The notes: generated from the letters alone by a model not told the origin. Shown: positions 27,309-35,761, counted from the first letter of the stretch. The stretch: DNA of 64,000 nt from Bradyrhizobium elkanii USDA 76 (GCF_023278185.1 NZ_CP066356.1:5820001-5884000); one strand, 5' to 3'. Made by a program: numbers and translations.

Positions 27309-28439
27309 ATGAGGTTCAATCTGGCGATCCTGAGTGTGCTGGCCGCAAGGCCCGGGCAGCGGATCGCGATCGACGAGGTCAGCCGCGAGGTCAAGCGCAT
27401 GATCGCGGCCGGCGATGAAGCCACGCAGTCGAAGCGGCCGTCCGAGCTTGGCGACGCCGACGTCTTCCAATCGGGATGGGCATCGATCAACGATGCGGGC
27501 CTGCAGATCACCGATTCGGGACTCTCGCTGTGGCGCTCGCTTGAAGCCGCCCGCATCGAGCAAAGACTCGATCAACAGGAAACGGAACGATTGGACACTG
27601 TTGCAGCCGACACGCGCCATCCAGGTGCGGACACCGCGATCGACCATCCCGACGGCGTTGATCTCGAGCTCCCCGGCATGACGCGCGAGGACCGCGACGA
27701 CCGCCAGCCATCCGGCGAGGGCCGTTCGACCACTGCTCCCGACATCCCCTCGGGGGACTCTCCGATCATCCCTGCGCCTGCATTCGGCTCGTTTCAAAGG
27801 GCGAACCGCATGGTGGGTTCGCGGCTGTCCGGTCTGGTCGGCTTGCTCGGCACGATCAAGCCGAAATTCGCCGGCGCGCGGCGACGGCGATCCGCAGAGG
27901 ATGTCGGGGATCGTCGTGCCGATCGTCGAGGCGGATTGACGGGGCTCGCGGTGGCGTGCCTCAGCCTGATCTCGGTCGTCGCTTGCGTTGCCGCCGCGAT
28001 CGCACTTGGTCAGCTCTCTTCGCTGAAGTCGGACATTGCCGCGTTGCGACGGGAACTCGCCCCGCTGAGGGAACGCCTCGCCAGACTCGAACAGGTCGAA
28101 GTCGCAAAACGCGAGGCCGCCCAGCAGGAAGATGCGCAGAACAAGGCCGAGGCGGACAAGAAGCTGACTGACGGCGCAGGCGAACAGGCCGCGCTCAGCC
28201 TCTCGCGTGAAGAGATTCAGTTGATAAGGGAGTACATCAAGGCAGCGCCTTCTGCCGGCGCAGCTGTCGCGCCGATCAATGTCGGCGATCCCATCACCGG
28301 TGGAATGATTCCGCTGCCTTCACCGCTCACGGAGAAGCTGCCGCGCCTTGTCGGTGCGAGGTTTGCGACCCGCAACGGTGCCATCATCATCAGCACGCGC
28401 AACAGCCGCCGCATCGATGCCGTGCTATTGCCGAACTAG
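27309..28439 (+). CDS. Hypothetical membrane-anchored coiled-coil protein
   Basis: 376 residues. Residues 1-90 look like a small winged-helix-like domain ('MRFNLAILSVLAARPGQRIAIDEVSREV'). A disordered charged linker reaches to about 205. One transmembrane helix lies at about 210-235 ('LTGLAVACLSLISVVACVAAAIAL'). A coiled coil at about 236-285, rich in Glu, Arg and Ala, follows, and the C-terminal ~80 residues look globular ('REYIKAAPSAGAAVAPINVGD'). Topology suggests a cytoplasmic N-terminus and a periplasmic coiled coil. Function is not known. Confidence 0.65.
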   Translation: MRFNLAILSVLAARPGQRIAIDEVSREVKRMIAAGDEATQSKRPSELGDADVFQSGWASINDAGLQITDSGLSLWRSLEAARIEQRLDQQETERLDTVAADTRHPGADTAIDHPDGVDLELPGMTREDRDDRQPSGEGRSTTAPDIPSGDSPIIPAPAFGSFQRANRMVGSRLSGLVGLLGTIKPKFAGARRRRSAEDVGDRRADRRGGLTGLAVACLSLISVVACVAAAIALGQLSSLKSDIAALRRELAPLRERLARLEQVEVAKREAAQQEDAQNKAEADKKLTDGAGEQAALSLSREEIQLIREYIKAAPSAGAAVAPINVGDPITGGMIPLPSPLTEKLPRLVGARFATRNGAIIISTRNSRRIDAVLLPN

Positions 28440-28908
28440 CTCCTTACGGGAATTAACAGGGTAAATACGGAAAATGTGCCCCATTGACGCGCAATGGCTT
28501 GCGCCAAGCTCCTGAAAGCTTGAGATTTTTTCGCGCAACTCCCGACCAATTCCCGACAAACGGGTTACGGGAATTCGGCCTTCGTCACACGGGAAATTTA
28601 GTCCGCGCGCGGCAATGCTCTGGCGCCCTAGGACTCTTCGCACAAGGCTGCCCTCAGCTGGATCCCCTCCCAGGGCTCCGCAGCTTTGCATGTTAACCTC
28701 ATTGCTAAATCTGTTTGACGATCAAAAATCCGAGCCTATATGTGTTTTTGAGCCGGCCGGCGATTAGAGTCGGCTCTGCTGAGCCTCCAGAAACCACATC
28801 GGCGATGATCACAATCGGACGCGGTTAACCGCGCTTCGGCGCGCATTGACTTTTGGGCTGTGCCCCGAGGGCTGCTCGCGTCCGCGGTGCGAAAGATGGA
28901 GCGGCGCA
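28440..28908. other. AT-richer intergenic stretch at the left edge of the accessory island
   Basis: 469 bp that are less GC-rich than the neighbours. A possible sigma-70 promoter reads TTGACG (28715-28720), 16 bp, TATATG (28737-28742). The motif TTACGGGAATT occurs twice (about 28443 and 28565). No tRNA gene or attachment-site duplication was found. The composition shift fits an island boundary. Confidence 0.4.
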
Positions 28909-29427
28909 ATGAGCAAAGACGGCGATGAGGCGCCCTGCGAGCCGCGCAGCGAGGCCTACGAGGTTGGTTACGGCAAACCGCCCAAGGCGACCCGCTTTGG
29001 AGCACGCGCGCAGCCGAACCGGCGTGCAAGCAAACAGCGCTCGCCTGATATTGCGGCGCTGCTGGAGCGGTCGATCGAGGCTCGCATCGATGGCAAAATC
29101 ACCAAACTGCATCCGCACCAGGCGATGCTGCACGGGCTGTTCAAGCGTGTGGTCGCGGGCAAAATCCCCGCGATCAAGCTGTTTCTGCGGGAATGCAAGC
29201 GCGCCAAATTGCTCGATCCACCGCCTGACATCGTAAGCCGTTCCGTCATCGAGGTACCGCATGGCACGCCGATGCCGCTCGCCGTGCGGCTTGTCAAACA
29301 CGTCGGTCCCCCGCCCTGGGCTGCCGATGTCTACCAGCAATTCAAAAGTGAATATGAGCGCGATATCGCGCATATCGAACAACTCAAAGAACAGGCCGAG
29401 GCGGCCCGTCGGAGCGTTATGGACTAG
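28909..29427 (+). CDS. DUF5681-like protein (degenerate domain)
   Basis: 172 residues from ATG 28909, preceded by GGAG. The N-terminal 'YEVGYGKPPKATRF' is the start of the DUF5681 motif found in phage- and island-associated genes. The usual KxGxSGNPKGRPKG continuation is replaced by GARAQPNRRASK. A helical body follows ('DIAALLERSIEARIDGKITKLHPHQAMLHGLFKRVV'). Its function is unknown. The next gene carries an intact copy of the same motif 14 bp downstream. Confidence 0.68.
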   Translation: MSKDGDEAPCEPRSEAYEVGYGKPPKATRFGARAQPNRRASKQRSPDIAALLERSIEARIDGKITKLHPHQAMLHGLFKRVVAGKIPAIKLFLRECKRAKLLDPPPDIVSRSVIEVPHGTPMPLAVRLVKHVGPPPWAADVYQQFKSEYERDIAHIEQLKEQAEAARRSVMD

Positions 29428-29441
29428 GGAGCTCGGGCATC

Positions 29442-29945
29442 ATGGCCAAGGGATTTACAGAAGGATCTAGCTATAAGCGCGGGCTGCCGCCGGTTGCTAC
29501 ACAATTCCGTAAAGGGACCTCCGGCAACCCGAAGGGTCGGCCTAAGGGAGCGGTCAGTATCGAGCGGCTAACCCGCAAATTTGCGCTCAAAACCCAACCG
29601 GTCGCGATCTCAGGCAAGACGCAATCGATGAGCCGGCTTGAGATCGCGATCCTCAAGCTCAAGGCGGTCGCAGCAACCGGACACCCCGCGGCCGCCGTCC
29701 TAATCGATCAATTGCGCGGCCTTACCGCCACGGAACAGCCTGAAAATAAAGGTCCCGTACTCTTGTCGCCGGAAGCCCTAACAGAGGACGAGTGGATAAA
29801 GCGGGAGGAGGAAGCCAATAGGCACAAGATCGAGCCGGGTACCGAAATCAATGTGGAGGCCGACGAATTTCTCAAGGCCGTTCGCGGCGAACCGTCGCCT
29901 TTAGGCGAGGCGTTGCTGGCTTTTCATGAGAAGTATTCGATCTAA
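29442..29945 (+). CDS. DUF5681 domain protein
   Basis: 167 residues. The N-terminal 'GLPPVATQFRKGTSGNPKGRPKG' is the complete DUF5681 signature. The remainder is helical ('MSRLEIAILKLKAVAATGHPAAAVLIDQL') with an acidic tail. Members are common beside phage terminase-like or methyltransferase genes in Rhizobiales; biochemical function is not established. The gene follows the degenerate relative by 14 bp and precedes a small unknown gene by 23 bp, forming a probable operon leading to the DNA methyltransferase. Confidence 0.72.
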   Translation: MAKGFTEGSSYKRGLPPVATQFRKGTSGNPKGRPKGAVSIERLTRKFALKTQPVAISGKTQSMSRLEIAILKLKAVAATGHPAAAVLIDQLRGLTATEQPENKGPVLLSPEALTEDEWIKREEEANRHKIEPGTEINVEADEFLKAVRGEPSPLGEALLAFHEKYSI

Positions 29946-29968
29946 CCGATCTGCCGCTTGGTGATCCG

Positions 29969-30418
29969 ATGGACGATGTATCCAAACCCACGCTCTACGA
30001 TCTGTTCGAGGCTACCAGCCTGCAAAACTGCAAGCGGCGGCTCGATGCGGGCGAAATCCCCAGTCCAGAGCAGCTCGCCGATATCCTGTCGGCCAACGCA
30101 CATCAACCTTTGCCCGCCTGGTTTTTGGATCTGGTCGCAAAGAGCCTCCGGGGCGACTTGAAACAAAGGGCCGGTCGACCAAAAGAGCGCCAAATCCAGC
30201 AAATTCGATTTGCCGCGGCCACTGCGGACTATCGGGCTTACCTCGGCTGGTTGACCAAACGCGACCGAAGCTTGGGCCTTCGGGGCTGGTCGATCCTGCG
30301 CCGCCAAGATTGGTGGTCGGGGCCGCCGCATGAACGGGCTGCAAAAATCGTCATCAGAACGTGGCGCCTGCCCATCGGTTGGCGTTCGTTTCTCAACCGG
30401 GTCTCTTCAGACAAATAA
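29969..30418 (+). CDS. Hypothetical protein of the accessory island
   Basis: 149 residues from ATG 29969. Soluble and basic, with 'LYDLFEATSLQNCKRRLDAGEIPSPEQLADIL' and an arginine- and tryptophan-rich C-terminus ('RDRSLGLRGWSILRRQDWWSGPPHERAAKIVIRTWRL'). The basic charge would fit nucleic-acid binding, but no known fold is recognised. It lies between the DUF5681 pair and the methyltransferase in the same direction. Confidence 0.6.
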   Translation: MDDVSKPTLYDLFEATSLQNCKRRLDAGEIPSPEQLADILSANAHQPLPAWFLDLVAKSLRGDLKQRAGRPKERQIQQIRFAAATADYRAYLGWLTKRDRSLGLRGWSILRRQDWWSGPPHERAAKIVIRTWRLPIGWRSFLNRVSSDK

Positions 30419-30460
30419 TCCGCGCATTATCCTGAATGATGCCGCCGTCCTGAATCTGTA

Positions 30461-30490
30461 GGTCTCTCCTGCGAACCACAACGGGAGACC
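30461..30490 (+). promoter_or_regulatory. Leader hairpin covering the methyltransferase ribosome-binding site
   Basis: GGTCTC at 30461-30466 can pair with GAGACC at 30485-30490. The 3' arm includes the GGGAG Shine-Dalgarno sequence of the gene starting at 30494. Folding would hide the ribosome-binding site, which suggests low or regulated translation. Confidence 0.4.
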
Positions 30491-30493
30491 AAT

Positions 30494-31792
30494 ATGTTAG
30501 ATAATCCACGCTGGACCAGAAAACTCGACCTCACCTACCAAAGCATCTGCGATCTTAACCCGCGTAAGAACAATCCCCGCACCCATTCAAAGCAGCAGAT
30601 CGCCCAAATTGCAAAGGCGATCCAACGATTCGGATTCACCAACCCGGTTCTGGTCGATGACGACAATGGTGTGATCGCAGGGCACGGCCGCCTTGAGGCT
30701 GCAAAGACCATCGGCCTTGCCGAGGTACCGACCGTCCGCCTCTCGCAGATGAGCGAGAGCGAGATCCGCGCCTATGTTATTGCCGACAACAAGCTTGCCG
30801 AGAATGCCGGCTGGGATCGGAAACTGCTGGGCATCGAGCTGCAGTACCTCTCAGATCTTGAGATCGATCTGGACGTTACGATCACCGGCTTTGAGCTCCC
30901 GGAAATCGACATCCTGATCGGCGAGACAACGGCCGCCCGGGAAGAGCCTGCGGACCCGCCGATTCCCCCGCCCGAGGGGCCGGCGATCAGCCGGCCCGGC
31001 GATATCTGGTGCATCGGAGCGCACCGCCTGATCTGCGGCGATGCGAGGAAAGCTGAAACCTATCAAGCGCTGCTCGGCGATGCGCGGGCCCAAATGGTGT
31101 TCTCCGATCCGCCCTATAATGTCCCGATCGCGGGCCATGTCGGCGGGCTTGGCCAAATCCAGCATCGCGAGTTCGCGATGGCCTCTGGCGAGATGTCGGA
31201 CGATGAGTTCACCTGCTTTCTGTCCGAGGTCTTCGGCCATTTGGCGGCCTATTCCGATGACGGCGCCATCCATTTCCAATGCATCGATTGGCGCCATATC
31301 GGGCATATGATCAGCGCCGGCCGCGCGGTCTATACCGAGACCAAAAACATCTGCGTCTGGGCCAAGAACAACGCCGGCATGGGCTCGCTCTACCGTTCGC
31401 AGCATGAGCTCGTCTTTGTCTTCAAGGTCGGAACCGCACCGCACCTCAACAATGTCGGCCTTGGCAAATATGGCCGCAACCGCAGCAACGTCTGGAGCTA
31501 CGCCGGCGCAAGCGGCTTTGGCGATGGCCGCGAGGACCTTGCGCTGCACCCGACTGTCAAGCCCATTGCCTTGGTCGCGGACGCCATCCGTGACTGCTCC
31601 CACCACAAAGGCATCGTTCTTGATCCTTTTGTCGGCTCCGGAACCACGCTGATCGCCGCGGAGCGAACCGGACGGATCGGCTATGGCATCGAGCTTGACC
31701 CGCAATATTGCGACGTCGTTGTGCGCCGCATGCAAAGCGCCTGCGGCCTCAACGCCGTTCTGCAAGCAACGGGCGAGCCATTCGAAGACTAG
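30494..31792 (+). CDS. ParB-domain / DNA (N4- or N6-) methyltransferase fusion
   Basis: 432 residues. Residues about 15-110 form a ParB/sulfiredoxin-like nuclease domain ('NPRTHSKQQIAQIAKAIQRFGFTNPVLVDDDNGVIAGHGRLEAA'). The C-terminal methyltransferase has catalytic DPPYN near residue 212, before the SAM-binding FVGSGTT near residue 378, the order of beta-class amino methyltransferases. This two-domain form is frequent on phages and islands, where it protects or marks DNA. It lies convergent to an Mrr-like nuclease 64 bp away. Recognition sequence and base specificity cannot be read. Confidence 0.9.
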   Translation: MLDNPRWTRKLDLTYQSICDLNPRKNNPRTHSKQQIAQIAKAIQRFGFTNPVLVDDDNGVIAGHGRLEAAKTIGLAEVPTVRLSQMSESEIRAYVIADNKLAENAGWDRKLLGIELQYLSDLEIDLDVTITGFELPEIDILIGETTAAREEPADPPIPPPEGPAISRPGDIWCIGAHRLICGDARKAETYQALLGDARAQMVFSDPPYNVPIAGHVGGLGQIQHREFAMASGEMSDDEFTCFLSEVFGHLAAYSDDGAIHFQCIDWRHIGHMISAGRAVYTETKNICVWAKNNAGMGSLYRSQHELVFVFKVGTAPHLNNVGLGKYGRNRSNVWSYAGASGFGDGREDLALHPTVKPIALVADAIRDCSHHKGIVLDPFVGSGTTLIAAERTGRIGYGIELDPQYCDVVVRRMQSACGLNAVLQATGEPFED

Positions 31793-31856
31793 ACGGCATT
31801 TTCGACAAGCGGCGCGGTTCGGATGTTGCACCGTCGTGCGGCCAACTATTCGGTTG

Positions 31857-32912
31857 CTACATCAGGCGATCGGACAGCCAACGCACCAGGCCTGCGTCGA
31901 TCGCCGCGCTCGCTATTTGGTCGGCCGACCAAAGACGGACCTTCGTTGCGGCGGGCCCGCCGATCGGACGAGGCGCGCTGTGATAGATAAAGAAGAAGAA
32001 ATCGCAGCTCGCCTCGCGTTCGAACCGGTCAAGATAGCCCTCGAATTCGGCCTGCGAGGTTCGTGATTTGATCTGCACCCAAGCGGTTTCGCCGCTGATC
32101 GGTTGCCGCAAGATCAAATCGACGTCGGCCTGGTTGCCTCCGAGCGGGCTTGTTCGTTGCCAACCGCCGCGGGAGAAGATCAAATCGATCAGCGTCTCGA
32201 AATCCCGCCAGTCAAGCCGGCGCACCATGGCGGCGACGGTTGTGGTCATTTCCGCTAGCAGGAGATCACCCTTGACGCGCAGCGGTTCGTCTTCGCCGCG
32301 GATCCGTCGCAGCAAGTAATCCTGGTGGCGGACCGCGCAGATCGTCATCTGATAGTTCGCGGTGCTGGTCAACGCTGAGCTTAAGCTACGCGAGGTCAAC
32401 GGCTCCCCGCTCAAGGTGGTGCACCGCCAGCCGCCGCGGGTGCGGCGAAACCGAGCCGGCGCCGCGGCATCATCTTCACCGCCCGCAACCACGTCCCCGT
32501 CCGCGAACGTCCACCAAAGATGTCCGTCCGCTATCGTCACCCATAGGGTATCTTCACCCAACGAATAAAACGCCTGAAGCTCGCGCAGGCCCTGCCCCAC
32601 GCCGGCCTTCTTGCGCCCCATCGCAATGAGCTCTTCGCGCACCCTGTCCCAATTGCCCTGCGCGCAAGCCGTGTGCGCTACGGCGCGATATCCGAACGGC
32701 AGAATACCCTCGACGATGGCCGCTCGCGCCCATTTCCCGCCCTCACCCAGCTTGATGTAGCGCACCGCGCCTACTTTGAAGGAAGCTAATTGATCGGCGC
32801 CGCCCGCATATCGGCTTGTGCGCGCAGCTGTTACGGCGCGCTTTCCATTCTGCCCGCTCCGCTCCTCGCTACGGCCTCTTGCACCGCTGCTCTGTGTCGC
32901 CATCTCGCTCAA
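31857..32912 (-). CDS. Mrr-like restriction endonuclease family protein (predicted)
   Basis: 351 residues. The C-terminal third carries a PD-(D/E)XK-like core: 'DFETLIDLIFSRGGW' (Glu 239), 'ADVDLIL' (Asp 263 and 265) and 'WVQIKS' (Gln 280, Lys 282), followed by helices. This order, with QxK in place of ExK, is typical of Mrr-type nucleases. The N-terminal ~230 residues, which include a Trp-rich strand region ('TLWVTIADGHLWWTFAD'), do not match a domain I know and may recognise DNA. It faces the DNA methyltransferase. Whether the two form a system is inference. Confidence 0.72.
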   Translation of the reverse strand: MSEMATQSSGARGRSEERSGQNGKRAVTAARTSRYAGGADQLASFKVGAVRYIKLGEGGKWARAAIVEGILPFGYRAVAHTACAQGNWDRVREELIAMGRKKAGVGQGLRELQAFYSLGEDTLWVTIADGHLWWTFADGDVVAGGEDDAAAPARFRRTRGGWRCTTLSGEPLTSRSLSSALTSTANYQMTICAVRHQDYLLRRIRGEDEPLRVKGDLLLAEMTTTVAAMVRRLDWRDFETLIDLIFSRGGWQRTSPLGGNQADVDLILRQPISGETAWVQIKSRTSQAEFEGYLDRFEREASCDFFFFIYHSAPRPIGGPAATKVRLWSADQIASAAIDAGLVRWLSDRLM

Positions 32913-33004
32913 TCCTAACAGCGGTCATCGCGGACCGGTGTGTTCGCTCGTTCCGTCCCTCAAGTCGAGCGACGGCGCGAACCCTAGCGAGTTACAGTTA
33001 ACAA

Positions 33005-33021
33005 TATCCTCTTTTGGGATA
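33005..33021. promoter_or_regulatory. Dyad upstream of the XRE regulator gene
   Basis: TATCC-N7-GGATA, a perfect 5-bp dyad, centred about 63 bp before the XRE gene's start. Its AT-rich setting suits a promoter, and XRE regulators commonly bind such dyads to autoregulate. Single short site, so low confidence. Confidence 0.3.
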
Positions 33022-33075
33022 ATCCGAATCCGGGATCAAATTGCTTGTCGCCCCGAATCTTCATCCCCGGCGACG

Positions 33076-33327
33076 ATGCAAAAATCCCTTCAGTCTGCCG
33101 AATACCAACGCCTCATTGCGCTCCTCATCGCGGCGCGCCACAAGGCCGGCATCCGCCAGCACGGGCTCGCCAAAAAACTTGGCAAGCCGCAATCCTTTGT
33201 TGCCAAATATGAGGGTGGCGAACGGCGGCTCGATGTCGTCGAGTTCATCACCATCGCCGAAGCCCTTGGCGCTAACCCCGCCAAGCTGTTCAAGCAATTT
33301 TTGCGTGGCAAGAGCCGCTCGGCATAA
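33076..33327 (+). CDS. XRE-family helix-turn-helix regulator
   Basis: 83 residues from ATG 33076. One Cro/C1-type HTH spans about residues 12-68: 'LIAARHKAGIRQHGLAKKLGKPQSFVAKYEGGERRLDVVEFITIAEALG'. There is no additional domain. The frame is open upstream to 32818, but that part is low-complexity and overlaps the probable operator, so the internal ATG is chosen. Small XRE proteins commonly control phage or restriction genes. It is divergent from the Mrr-like gene, which would be a natural target. Confidence 0.82.
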   Translation: MQKSLQSAEYQRLIALLIAARHKAGIRQHGLAKKLGKPQSFVAKYEGGERRLDVVEFITIAEALGANPAKLFKQFLRGKSRSA

Positions 33328-33512
33328 GGCATGCCCCACCGCCGACCTCGCGCAGCAAATCGGCGTCGACCCGGCGAATTGCCAACCCACCGCAAAGCCA
33401 TCCGCGTGCTACGGCGCCATTTACCGACGCGCGGGCAGGCTCCGGCGAGTTACGCCGTCACCGGGGACACGCCAGGCACAGGCACGATCATCCGATACCG
33501 GCGGAAAAAAGA

Positions 33513-33896
33513 TCAGTGCAGGCCGCTGTCCGAGAGCGAACGTCGATCTTCGTCGGCCGCTTCATCGTCCCGTTGGTGTTCGGCCATGGCCTCAGCCTTT
33601 TCGACGATTCTAAGTCGGGCGGCGCGGTCGCGGATCGAGCGAAAGGCCATCAGCAGCCTGAACGCCTCCAGCGCATCGGCAGCCTCGCTCTGTTTCGTCA
33701 AGATCACCCCCTCATCTCTGATCGCCGGGACAAACCTCCTCCAATAGATGTAGTTGAATTGGCCTTCCCATGAGTGGACCGGCGCGTTGCACTCAGCGCA
33801 ATTGAAGCTGCGCGGCGATTTCGAGAGATTTCTCGGCTTTTGCACCGCACGATAAAGAGCACCGCAATTGGTGCAGCTGAAAACAATCTGGGTCAT
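33513..33896 (-). CDS. Small zinc-ribbon-like protein
   Basis: 127 residues from ATG 33896. Two CxxC pairs at C8-C11 and C33-C36 suggest a zinc ribbon ('FSCTNCGALY' and 'FNCAECNAPV'). A conserved-looking central block follows ('GQFNYIYWRRFVPAIR') and then a charged helical C-terminus. It may bind nucleic acid or a partner protein. No operon partner is evident. Function is not recognised. Confidence 0.65.
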   Translation of the reverse strand: MTQIVFSCTNCGALYRAVQKPRNLSKSPRSFNCAECNAPVHSWEGQFNYIYWRRFVPAIRDEGVILTKQSEAADALEAFRLLMAFRSIRDRAARLRIVEKAEAMAEHQRDDEAADEDRRSLSDSGLH

Positions 33897-34330
33897 CTAA
33901 AATCGGCTTCGTGTTGCAAAGTTGGTCTCGCGCTCCGACCAACCGACAATGGGCTCACCGATCGGAGCCGGTCATGGTTGGGCACTGCGATCCGATGGAT
34001 TACGTTGCGGCGAAGCGTATCTCTATCCCGATGGCTGTCAATCCGGACCACGATCGGCGGATATCCAGCAGCCGAGCAAAATTCTTCTCCTCTTGACAGG
34101 ATTTGCCTGTGACCCAAATGGGCCAAGACGCGCCGGCATGGAGGCCCTACGATGCCCTTTCCTGGCCGTTCGCGATTCTATCAAAGGCGCTTTGCGTGTT
34201 GTGAGCTGGATTGCTGCAAACCGCACTACACGAATCGTAACGGTCGCCTCAATTGGCTTGTGAGCGTTATTGCATTTACTTGCTCTCAACGCGTCATCGA
34301 TTGCGAATTGGATTTGGGTTTGACTTGTCC
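33897..34330. other. Intergenic stretch in the island
   Basis: 434 bp without a gene I can support. Several short frames exist on both strands, but they lack ribosome-binding sites and family features. Confidence 0.35.
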
Positions 34331-34540
34331 GTGGCCTTCAACCAGCACCATCGGCAGTTTTTAGAGTATCTTCGGCACGGGGCATGGATGCGTTCTTCCG
34401 ACCTACCCGATCGGCAAAAACTGAAACTGACCTTGCTTCACAATCAATGGATCGAGGTTCAAGGCACCGGTGGCGAAGTCCGTTACCGGATTACGCCAAA
34501 GGGACTCGCTGAGATGAGCAAACCTAGAAGGCTTCGCTAA
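34331..34540 (+). CDS. Small winged-helix-like hypothetical protein
   Basis: 69 residues from GTG 34331. The pattern 'QFLEYLRHGAWMRSSDLP...LLHNQWIEVQGTGGEVRYRITPKGLAEM' matches a short winged helix: helix, helix, then a wing of two strands ending in 'YRITPKGLAEM', as in MarR or PadR-like proteins. The reading frame opens at 34253, but the upstream part lacks this pattern. Standing alone, its start is uncertain and it could be a fragment. Confidence 0.45.
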   Translation: MAFNQHHRQFLEYLRHGAWMRSSDLPDRQKLKLTLLHNQWIEVQGTGGEVRYRITPKGLAEMSKPRRLR

Positions 34541-34626
34541 CGGGTAAACAAAAAGGATGCTGCTCCCATTCGCGTTCGAGCCGACCAGAAAAGTCTTTCG
34601 AATTCGGCCTGCGAGGTCAGACGGTC

Positions 34627-34848
34627 TCAGGCTCGCAGCAATGTCCGCAACAAAGACGCCGCGTCCTGGAGCCGCCCGGCGTCATAGATCAGCTGCTCGA
34701 TGTCCATGGAGACGCGCACGCCCTCGCTGACGCTGCCGGTCTCTGCGCAGGCGGCCGCGGCCCTGGCAATCTGCTCGGCCTCCTTGCGCTTGGCATGAAC
34801 GTTCTTAAGGCAGGCCGTAATGGCCGGCTCAATCCATTGTGCGACCAT
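34627..34848 (-). CDS. Small helical hypothetical protein
   Basis: 73 residues from ATG 34848, with GAGGAG 8 bases upstream. Helical and Ala/Glu-rich: 'ITACLKNVHAKRKEAEQIARAAAACAET' and 'VSMDIEQLIYDAGRLQDAASLLRTLL'. A longer frame from 34926 lacks a ribosome-binding site. No domain is recognised. It is the last intact gene before a decayed recombinase region on the same strand. Confidence 0.5.
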   Translation of the reverse strand: MVAQWIEPAITACLKNVHAKRKEAEQIARAAAACAETGSVSEGVRVSMDIEQLIYDAGRLQDAASLLRTLLRA

Positions 34849-35076
34849 CGCACGCGCTCCTCTCTGCTCTTCGCATTTGCAGGAACGCTCCGTTTGCGCC
34901 GCAAGTCCAGTCGGTTCTGCGGCCATGCTTACCGCCCGTTGAGCAGGATACGCGAGGGGCTCCCGATCCTTGGGGGCACGGCACCGTACGCCACGGCGCC
35001 AGCAACGTGCGCCTTCGGAGGATTCGCCAACGGGCAGTATTCCGATTGGCTTTCTTTTGTTGCCAAATCGGGGGCG

Positions 35077-35372
35077 CTAGCCGCTGCGCCGCATCGCCCG
35101 CGTCTGCCGCGCAAAGGCCGCGCGCTCATAGCGCTCCAGCCCCCGCAACTGTTTTCGCAATTTTGCGTCAGGAGCCTTTAGAAAGGCAGCGAGTAATTCG
35201 TGACGGACTGCGCGCAAGCGAGCAAGCTCGAACTTAGGGCGTACGACGTCGGTTGGTTCAATGGAGGGCGCCTCGCGCGCCATCCAGTCCAGAAGCCCCC
35301 GTGTCAGCGCCTCGCACTCCGCATCGTCATCGCCCTTCCCCCGAGAGGATGACCGGATCTTCCGGTACGCCT
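35077..35372 (-). pseudogene. 3' fragment of an unknown helical protein
   Basis: The - strand frame holds a coherent C-terminus ('CEALTRGLLDWMAREAPSIEPTDVV' and 'KLRKQLRGLERYERAAFARQTRAM'). It has no start of its own: upstream, the frame runs out of phase through the YqaJ-like remnant. It therefore looks like the tail of a different gene, joined by a deletion to the recombinase remnant. A short gene starting at 35487 in this frame is formally possible, but its first 40 residues are out-of-frame recombinase sequence. Confidence 0.5.
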
Positions 35373-35761
35373 CGCCATGTGCTTGTCGGCGGCACCCTCC
35401 TCGGTGAAGGCCCAGGGCAGCATGAACTTGGCTTCGAACACCGCGCCGGTCTGCTCGACGATGCCGTCGAGCGTTGCTGCCATCCATGAATGGACGGGGT
35501 GACGTACGCGCCTCTGGATGTCTTTGACGGTCTGGCCGCTGTTGCGCTGGTACCAGCTCCGATTGAGCTCTTCGGTAGCGGTGCCGAGCTGGACGATCAA
35601 ATTGCCGGACAAGTCCTCAGGCTCGCTTTCGCCGCGCTTTTCCCGCCACAGGCGGATGAGATCAGCCTCGTCATTTCCCATGATGATGCGGGCATCCGAG
35701 CCGCCGATGAAATGACGGCGGTCGGAACGGCTGAACTTGATGAGTTGGAAATGGTACTCAC
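35373..35761 (-). pseudogene. Truncated YqaJ-like viral recombinase/exonuclease gene
   Basis: The frame encodes 'RRHFIGGSDARIIMGNDEADLIRLWREKRG', 'LIVQLGTATEELNRSWY' and 'HPVHSWMAATLDGIVEQTGAVFEAKFMLPW'. This is the N-terminal nuclease core of YqaJ/lambda-exonuclease-like phage recombinases, including the DG...EAK metal-site pattern. It stops matching after 'DKHMA', so more than half of the expected protein is missing. The only start with a ribosome-binding site (GTG 35761 after AGGAGAG) is in the neighbouring frame. A small frameshift near the 5' end is therefore likely as well. A prophage relic. Confidence 0.6.

Noticed and set aside
28440..28908. tRNA gene or attachment site at the island's left edge
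   Set aside because: No cloverleaf or T-loop consensus was found, and no matching direct repeat was found near the right end.
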